Positions 51,101-55,364 of a stretch of 55,364 bases of DNA are shown one piece after another. How positions within the stretch are numbered: position 1 is the stretch's first letter; each line of letters begins with the position of its first letter. The notes beneath the pieces were generated by a model. It ran no database searches. It was not told where the DNA came from and was given only the letters and a program-made list of their open reading frames with translations. This stretch comes from CG03 sp034660675 (GTDB lineage: Bacteria > CG03): assembly GCA_034660675.1 (NCBI GenBank), contig JAYEJT010000074.1:1-55364 (forward strand), given 5' to 3'. A program made the translations under genes and the position numbers.

Positions 51101-52055
51101 GGAATTAAATGAACTGCGGTCGAAATTTCAAAATTTGTCAGATGCGAATATTGCTTTGAAGGAAGAGGCGGAAGAAGCCGCTCTTGATAGCGAAAAATTC
51201 AAAAAATTTGCCGCGGACAAGGAGAGGGAAATAGGGGGCTTAAAAGAGCGTCTTGATCTGTCCAGGGAAGAAATCACGGCTTCGTACGAGGATAAAATCA
51301 AAAAACTTAGTGATGTGGCCGCCGAAAACGGAGACAAAGCGAAAAGTTTTGAAAATCAGCTGAAAGAAGCTGAGAAAGAGATAGCGCATTTGAAAGAATC
51401 ATCCTCTTCCGAATCACAACAGGCGGATGAGTTCAAAGAAAAACTTCGGGAGCTTGAAGCAATAATTGAAAAGCAAAAGAAAGATATTTCCGCGAAGATG
51501 GAGTACTTAAAAGACAAAGAGCTGGAATTCCACAAAATACTGAAAAAAAAGGATGAGGACATATCTGTTCTTAAAGCGCAGCTGGAAATAGGGCTGGAGG
51601 CCCTGGGCGGGAAGAGCGGCGCCGGCGCATCCGCCGTTAGCCCCGGTAGATCTTCAGATGCTTCTCCGGACAAAAAGTTGGACGAACTGCAAAAAATAAA
51701 TGAGGAGCTGAAAAGAAAATCGGCGGAACGTGAAGCCATGCTCAGGGAAGAAATAGAGAGAAAAGAGACCGAGGCGGCTGAATACAGAAACCAGATCAGC
51801 GCCGCCGAATCAAAACAGCCCGCGGAAAAAGCCGGCGCGCCGTCCGAGCTCAAAGATGAGATCAAAACCAGAACCATGGAAGCGGTCAGGCTCAAGTCGG
51901 AGATGACAAGGGCCAGAAATTATTACGAAAAACTCGAGGGTATTATAAAAAAGCAGGATGAGAAAATATCCCGGCTGCAGAATAAAGAAGACTCCGGCGG
52001 CGTTATTAAAAGGCATGACATTGTTTCCGATGATGAAGGGGATATAAAATTTTGA
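48162..52055 (+). CDS. Giant coiled-coil protein of the motor operon
   Basis: This 1297-residue protein has a Pro/Gly-rich disordered N-terminus (about 1-72), then an almost continuous charged coiled coil to about residue 1275 (heptad-like Leu/Ile with abundant Glu/Lys), interrupted by a short Gly/Ala/Ser segment near residue 1150-1170. There is no signal peptide or transmembrane helix, so it should be cytoplasmic. A coil of this size could span on the order of 150 nm. The TAATG junction overlaps the FliF-FliG-like stop, and motA follows 20 bases later. AglZ-type gliding scaffolds offer an analogy only; no homology is claimed. Confidence 0.75.
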   Translation: MADKKNKPNPFSGGMKPPSFAAPGPPGGPSKIPPKGHVPPGAFSSSPAQPQEDQRRPLPRKGAFVPGGSGYTDQLKLKIEQAKKTLEDSRFRKKEKFEQRELYWMSLLKEKEKEADTIKREMKEALENMEDSQTEKETALRGALQQFESRLMGVSRELDDEKKKSYRSMQKAKEESEASLKIEMALKEIVSSKDYEDKLENLQNARENLLKDMIRQKDNFNREKSALEDQIGTLNEQISNQRQIISRKESAEQIFEAQKEKDIESARAEAKARLEDLLRQVRGREESVRLKENEFRVQEFANKQQLDNMSGDLRKKESELSAARDTASRLARELTAARNALEEGNSKFVKEIDWLKKHFDEERAVWGGRFDKEGRLRKEAVSARTDIAKERDSIFRELARSRVKEEDLSSRLAGKEKDISDLKNSFEKEKNEIKGLYESGLERITSARDALTGELRASEISIKRLEGEKKEIEEELVSVRKAFAEKETRDKVLRAKIDELSSEKQGLENDAEERRLSFESVKKQLFLQIDQLKSEKAEMEKENFENKNMLDGFSGEISKKEREIEFARKSLHAKISEHALEKENLERKIKILEGEKSEVENACSEYSRAGKDLEEKLRIKTADEDSASSELNESKRIIGELNGRLSESKKELSGFMRREDDLKEKIADYERVIDELNKNITVMQEESEKSEAQKEHELEKAISEIEELNGKLNGFLKEKNKLSGKVDAISRELFDMTKQRDTLFKEKNIVSGELSSAKTQIEQLLVRAAENAAAIDETTEEISLLKDKLKNLSASHSVETVDLKNKILEQHKKMEKLFSRINEYNLEIEALKAAPRETVEEYKRKLIERQDAESKMREELEELRAEKERSAEKDGRIKDYDGKIELLEKKLSETESEMGKMREQSAAASGMDAQIVRKDAQLKEASGEIRDLRDRIESLEEEKSGIRKKIDTEIIDIKDEYNQRRAEIEERTKAFEKTKEELNELRSKFQNLSDANIALKEEAEEAALDSEKFKKFAADKEREIGGLKERLDLSREEITASYEDKIKKLSDVAAENGDKAKSFENQLKEAEKEIAHLKESSSSESQQADEFKEKLRELEAIIEKQKKDISAKMEYLKDKELEFHKILKKKDEDISVLKAQLEIGLEALGGKSGAGASAVSPGRSSDASPDKKLDELQKINEELKRKSAEREAMLREEIERKETEAAEYRNQISAAESKQPAEKAGAPSELKDEIKTRTMEAVRLKSEMTRARNYYEKLEGIIKKQDEKISRLQNKEDSGGVIKRHDIVSDDEGDIKF

Positions 52056-52075
52056 AAAGAGGCGGTTAATAAAAA

Positions 52076-52858
52076 ATGGATTTTGCGACAATTGTAGGTT
52101 TTGCAGCGGGTATAGGGCTTATAGTCCTTGCTATTATCAGCCGTGTGGGGGTTGCGGGTTTTCTGACAAGTTTTGTGGATTACCAGTCTGTCGCTATCAC
52201 TCTTGGCGGCACCTTCGCCGCGACAATGGTTAATTATTCTTTCCATGAGCTTGTGAGTGTCTTTGCCATAGCCAAAAAGGTTTTTATGCAGAAAGATGAT
52301 GATGCCGTGGGAATTATAGATACCGTTGTAAGACTTACGAAAAAATCCAGGACACAGGGTATGCTCTCGATTGAGCAGGATATAAAGGAGTTACCCACCC
52401 CCTTTCTCCGTCACGGTTTTTCGCTCGTTCTGGCCAACATTGATGTTGAAACGATAAGAACGGAGCTTGAAACCGAAATAATTTTTTTGCGCGAACGGCA
52501 CAAGCTGGGGCAGGAGATATTTTTGACAATGGGGACATTTGCTCCCGCTTTCGGTATGTTGGGAACGATCATGGGTCTCATCATGATGCTTGCGAATCTG
52601 GAAGACCAGGCGGCTATTGCCGGCGGTATGGCCGTGGCTCTTCTTACAACTCTTTACGGCGCGCTTCTGGCGAATATCATATTTCTGCCTGTTTCCGGCA
52701 AACTCAAAAGAAAAAGCGAAGATGAAGTGCTGATCAAGGAAATAATAATAGAGGGAATAATATCAATGAAAAACGGTGACATTCCGTCAATAATAGAATC
52801 TAAACTCAAAGCTTATCTACCGCCGAAAAAAAGAGAAAGAAAAATCATAGAAAAATAA
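52076..52858 (+). CDS. motA: Motility stator protein MotA
   Basis: This 260-residue protein is a canonical MotA: four transmembrane helices, ITLGGTFAAT in the second, the cytoplasmic loop charged pair at the family spacing (R92 and E100, equivalent to E. coli R90 and E98), and conserved prolines in APAFG (P157) and FLP (P205). The GMLGTIMGLIMML and GMAVALLTTLYGALLAN signatures are intact. With MotB it forms the 5:2 ion-driven stator. No flagellar genes accompany it here; its expected rotor is the FliG-like domain encoded two genes upstream. GGCGG precedes the start. Confidence 0.93.
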   Translation: MDFATIVGFAAGIGLIVLAIISRVGVAGFLTSFVDYQSVAITLGGTFAATMVNYSFHELVSVFAIAKKVFMQKDDDAVGIIDTVVRLTKKSRTQGMLSIEQDIKELPTPFLRHGFSLVLANIDVETIRTELETEIIFLRERHKLGQEIFLTMGTFAPAFGMLGTIMGLIMMLANLEDQAAIAGGMAVALLTTLYGALLANIIFLPVSGKLKRKSEDEVLIKEIIIEGIISMKNGDIPSIIESKLKAYLPPKKRERKIIEK

Positions 52859-52859
52859 T

Positions 52860-53882
52860 ATGGTGAAAAAAAGGACGTCGGAGACAGAACAGGTTGGCCC
52901 GACAGCGCCGGGCTGGATGGTCACATACGGTGACCTCATGACACAGCTTCTTATCTTTTTTGTCATGATGTTTGCCCTGGCTTCCGCTATGAATGAGATG
53001 CAGCTGATCAATCTTCAAACAAAGATGCAGCAGTATATAGACAGAGAAGATCTGGGTAACGATGTTTCACTGGCTGTGGACGAGAGGGGGCTTATTGTTT
53101 CTTTTCACGGCGACAAGATGTATGAAAAAGGAGACGCCGAAATAAAACCCGCGGCGCTGACGGCTTTGGCCAATCTTGCGGCTTTCGTGCGGCCGCAGCC
53201 CAATGAGGTGCGGATAGAGGCCCACGCGGATAAGACAGAATCCCCGGGCAGATATTCATCGTTATGGAATCTTTCCTCTACGCGGGCCTCACTGATAGCG
53301 AAACAGCTTATTGGAAAAATATATTTTCCGCCTTACCGGCTTTCATCAGCCGGTTATGCCGAGCAGAAACCTTACATTGAAAAAGACGGCGATACATACA
53401 AAATGCTTGAAGGCCGGAGCGCAGATCTGCTTAAAACTTCTTCTTCCGCGTTTTTCTATGAAGTCAGCCGTATGATAAAAAGAAAGATAGATGCCGGATT
53501 GCTGGAAAAACGGAAAAAATTAGATAAAAAATACAGGAATGATCCCCGGGGCAAGGTTCTTATCCGTCTCATGTCGTCTAATTACAGAGCGGGGCTGGAA
53601 AAAAAATATAACAGGATATTTCAGCGTCTGAAATTAAAAACCGAATTCAAAAACAGAACGGGGAAATGGGCGGAGGCGGTCACGGCGCTTAAATTTGAAG
53701 ATTTTGAAATTGAAATCCTCGCGGCGAAGGAGGATTATATCAAAGCGCAGTTCTATGACAGACTGCAGAAGGAAATTGTGACGCTGGCTAACCTTTCCCC
53801 CTCGCAGCAGAACAGAAACCGCCGTGTGGACCTTATTGTGGCGCGTATTTCGCCGCAATCGGCGAAGGAACGCCTGCTGTAG
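52860..53882 (+). CDS. motB: MotB-type stator with inserted OmpA domain
   Basis: This 340-residue protein has the MotB helix PGWMVTYGDLMTQLLIFFVMMFALASA with the proton-carrying Asp at residue 25, a plug-like helix, and an OmpA/peptidoglycan-binding domain beginning near residue 70 (GLIVSFHGDKMYEKG...EIKPAAL, EAHADKTE, STRASLIAKQLI, LSSAGYAEQKP to residue 171). The domain's final motif, NRNRRVDLIV, appears only at 318-327, so about 145 Lys/Glu-rich residues are inserted before it. It begins one base after the motA stop. Confidence 0.92.
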   Translation: MVKKRTSETEQVGPTAPGWMVTYGDLMTQLLIFFVMMFALASAMNEMQLINLQTKMQQYIDREDLGNDVSLAVDERGLIVSFHGDKMYEKGDAEIKPAALTALANLAAFVRPQPNEVRIEAHADKTESPGRYSSLWNLSSTRASLIAKQLIGKIYFPPYRLSSAGYAEQKPYIEKDGDTYKMLEGRSADLLKTSSSAFFYEVSRMIKRKIDAGLLEKRKKLDKKYRNDPRGKVLIRLMSSNYRAGLEKKYNRIFQRLKLKTEFKNRTGKWAEAVTALKFEDFEIEILAAKEDYIKAQFYDRLQKEIVTLANLSPSQQNRNRRVDLIVARISPQSAKERLL

Positions 53883-53918
53883 GGCAGGGCAAAACAATGA
53901 ATTTCCACTCCGGGAACT

Positions 53919-55364
53919 ATGCCGTGTAAGGGTTTGGGTCCCGCGATTTCGCGGAATTTTGTGAGCGTATTATTTTTTCTGATACCTGTAGCCTTTTTCC
54001 CTTTTTTGAATGATTCTTTTGCTTTGCCGAAAGCTTTTCTTTTCTGGATGTTTGTTCCGCTTTTTTTTCTGACGGACGATTTTACCGCGGATAGAGAGGA
54101 AATACCCGTTTATTTTCTGGCGGGAATTTATTTTCTGCTGTCTCTTTTTTCAATATATCCCGCGCTCAGTTTCAAGGGGCTTTACAGATATTATTTCAGC
54201 GGTTTTTTCTCGCTTTTCGCGGGTCTTTCGTTATTCAGGATCTTGCGGAATTTTCCGGAAAAGGACGTTAAAAGACACATGTCTTTTCTGCTGCTCGCGG
54301 TTCTTCTGACATGCTCGGCGGTCTTTTTCGGACAGGGGAGAATTTCTTCCACATTCGGGAATCCGAATTTTTACGGCGGCGTGCTGGCGGCGCTGCTCCC
54401 GTATGCTCTGTATTGTTCGCTCTCAAAGAGGGTTTACGTGGTTCACCTGATATTTTTCGCGACAGCTCTTTTGATGACGTATTCCCGCGCTTCATGGGCG
54501 GGCAGTGCCGCGGGAATATTGTTCTTTGCTGCTGCCGGTAAGAAGGATGCCGCCTCCGGCCGGGCACGTGTCATTGCGGTACGGAATCTGCTTGCCGCGG
54601 CGGCCCTCATTTTTGCGGGGGCTTTGATCGTGGCGCCCGGGTTCGCGGCCGGAGTTTTTAAAAGAGCCGTTTCCGCGTTTGATCTGTCAGAGGCCGATAT
54701 CGTTTCAAGGTTTGAGGGATACACTGCGAGCATGGCGGTTTTCAGGGAAAAACCGTTGACCGGTTACGGCCCGGAAAGCTTTTCAATTCTTTTTCGTGCC
54801 CATGCTCCGGCCTCGTTTGTCAGGCAAACAGGGGGATTGGCTCATGCGGGTTACAGCCACTCTTATCCTCTGCAGATTCTCACCGAGACCGGCCTGGCGG
54901 GTTTGGGCGCCTGGGTTTTTCTAATATTCGTTCTTGTCAGGAAGGCGTTTGTTTCCCGGGAGCTCTTTAAAAAAGCCGCGGGGGCGGCTGTTACGGCGTT
55001 CTGTGTCACTAATTTATTCGCTTTTCCGTCTATCACCGAAATGCTTGTTTTCTGGTTCTCGGCCGCCGTGATATACGGTTTTCCGGCCGGTGGGCCGTCA
55101 CCGCGTGTAATGTTGCCGGCGTCTTTGACATTCCGTAAAAAGCGGTTTTTAACAGCGGTCAGATTTGCGATGGTTTCAGGTGCGCTGCTGATTTTATCAG
55201 CACCGCTGGTTTCGGAAGTATTTTTTACCGCGGGCGCGAAAACTTCATCCAGCGAGGAAGCGTATTCCCGCCTCCGGCGGGCGGCTTCTTTTTTTCCGGC
55301 TGATTATCATCTGATGAACGCCGGGAAAAGATGTTTACTGTTTTATGATGAGACCCTCTCTCCT
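53919..55364 (+). CDS. O-antigen ligase-like membrane protein (partial, runs off the window)
   Basis: An uninterrupted frame of 482 codons runs from ATG 53919 to the right edge. The protein is polytopic with the Wzy_C/WaaL features STFGNPNFYGGVLAALLPYAL, TYSRASWAGSAAG, a GYGPESF segment, and HSYPLQILTETGLAGLGAW. The end is a cytosolic or periplasmic tail that continues beyond the window. It starts 36 bases after motB, so it may be in the motor operon. It is similar in type to the gene at 5642 and may build surface glycan or glycosylate proteins. Start choice is uncertain: GTG 53961 is an alternative. Confidence 0.78.
   Translation, partial: MPCKGLGPAISRNFVSVLFFLIPVAFFPFLNDSFALPKAFLFWMFVPLFFLTDDFTADREEIPVYFLAGIYFLLSLFSIYPALSFKGLYRYYFSGFFSLFAGLSLFRILRNFPEKDVKRHMSFLLLAVLLTCSAVFFGQGRISSTFGNPNFYGGVLAALLPYALYCSLSKRVYVVHLIFFATALLMTYSRASWAGSAAGILFFAAAGKKDAASGRARVIAVRNLLAAAALIFAGALIVAPGFAAGVFKRAVSAFDLSEADIVSRFEGYTASMAVFREKPLTGYGPESFSILFRAHAPASFVRQTGGLAHAGYSHSYPLQILTETGLAGLGAWVFLIFVLVRKAFVSRELFKKAAGAAVTAFCVTNLFAFPSITEMLVFWFSAAVIYGFPAGGPSPRVMLPASLTFRKKRFLTAVRFAMVSGALLILSAPLVSEVFFTAGAKTSSSEEAYSRLRRAASFFPADYHLMNAGKRCLLFYDETLSP

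Noticed and set aside
52076..53882. MotA/MotB as a Zorya-type phage defence pair
   Set aside because: ZorA has a long C-terminal coiled tail and the pair is followed by ZorC/ZorD-type genes. This MotA is a canonical 260-residue protein, and no helicase or other defence gene follows.
44379..53882. A standard flagellar operon
   Set aside because: Only FliF-like, FliG-like, MotA and MotB functions are seen, the first two being fused. No export, rod, hook, filament or switch (FliM/FliN) genes appear.

Overview
The window is a gene-dense stretch of a diderm bacterial chromosome, probably from an uncultured lineage. Secretin-based type IV pilus genes, SecDF/YajC, outer-membrane-type beta barrels and a PilQ secretin point to an outer membrane. 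Mixed gene content (archaeal-type primase-like gene, STAND-like ATPase, flagellar-motor fragments without a flagellum) resembles Elusimicrobiota or Omnitrophota-like candidate phyla, but that placement is a guess from gene content, not from a phylogeny. Most genes lie on the plus strand and are tightly packed, with 1-8 nt overlaps.

Layout. 1-7000: type IV pilus operon pilMNOP, a tiny helix-turn-helix gene, pilQ, a TPR membrane protein and an O-antigen-ligase-like protein. 7150-10800 (minus strand): secF, secD, yajC, tgt. 10890-11630: tRNA-Tyr, tRNA-Gly, tRNA-Thr, rpmG, tRNA-Trp, with a 136-bp duplication at the tRNA-Gly 3' end. 11635-16000: a PD-(D/E)XK nuclease, an M16 peptidase, a barrel-like protein, def and fmt. 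16000-18450: a transposase remnant, an ATPase, hemW and tRNA-Thr(CGU). 18480-27540: a membrane protein, a bifunctional-nuclease-family protein, coaD, cstA, a PIN-PhoH protein, a PHP phosphoesterase, a PriS-like primase candidate and clpC. 27580-37940: ndk, PilZ, HIT, glycogen synthase, a TIM-barrel isomerase, a phosphoesterase, two PilT-type ATPases, a cNMP/GAF sensor, DUF3307, a TPR-TM-HEAT protein and an SPFH protein. 38160-44150: gpsA, HU, MerR, a tRNA-Pro locus split by a GIY-YIG gene, fic, corA and an RNase HII-like protein.

The most striking region is 44150-53880. A promoter and a c-di-GMP-I (GEMM) riboswitch with an intrinsic terminator sit directly in front of a PorV-like barrel/TPR gene. 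It is followed by a single protein that joins a FliF-like periplasmic segment and transmembrane helix to a FliG-like rotor domain and TPRs, then a 1297-residue coiled-coil protein, a canonical MotA, and a MotB whose OmpA domain carries a roughly 140-residue insertion. No export apparatus, rod, hook, filament, FliM or FliN genes are present in the window. I read this as a c-di-GMP-controlled, flagellar-motor-derived rotary or force-generating machine that does not drive a flagellum, perhaps for gliding or for moving a surface structure. The pilus ATPases, PilZ protein and riboswitch suggest that c-di-GMP coordinates surface behaviour more widely.

Two further themes recur. Several genes have a -10 hexamer only 5-8 nt before the start codon, which implies leaderless mRNAs. 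Several small non-coding elements (two large palindromes, the tRNA-Gly duplication, the split tRNA-Pro) mark sites of past insertion.
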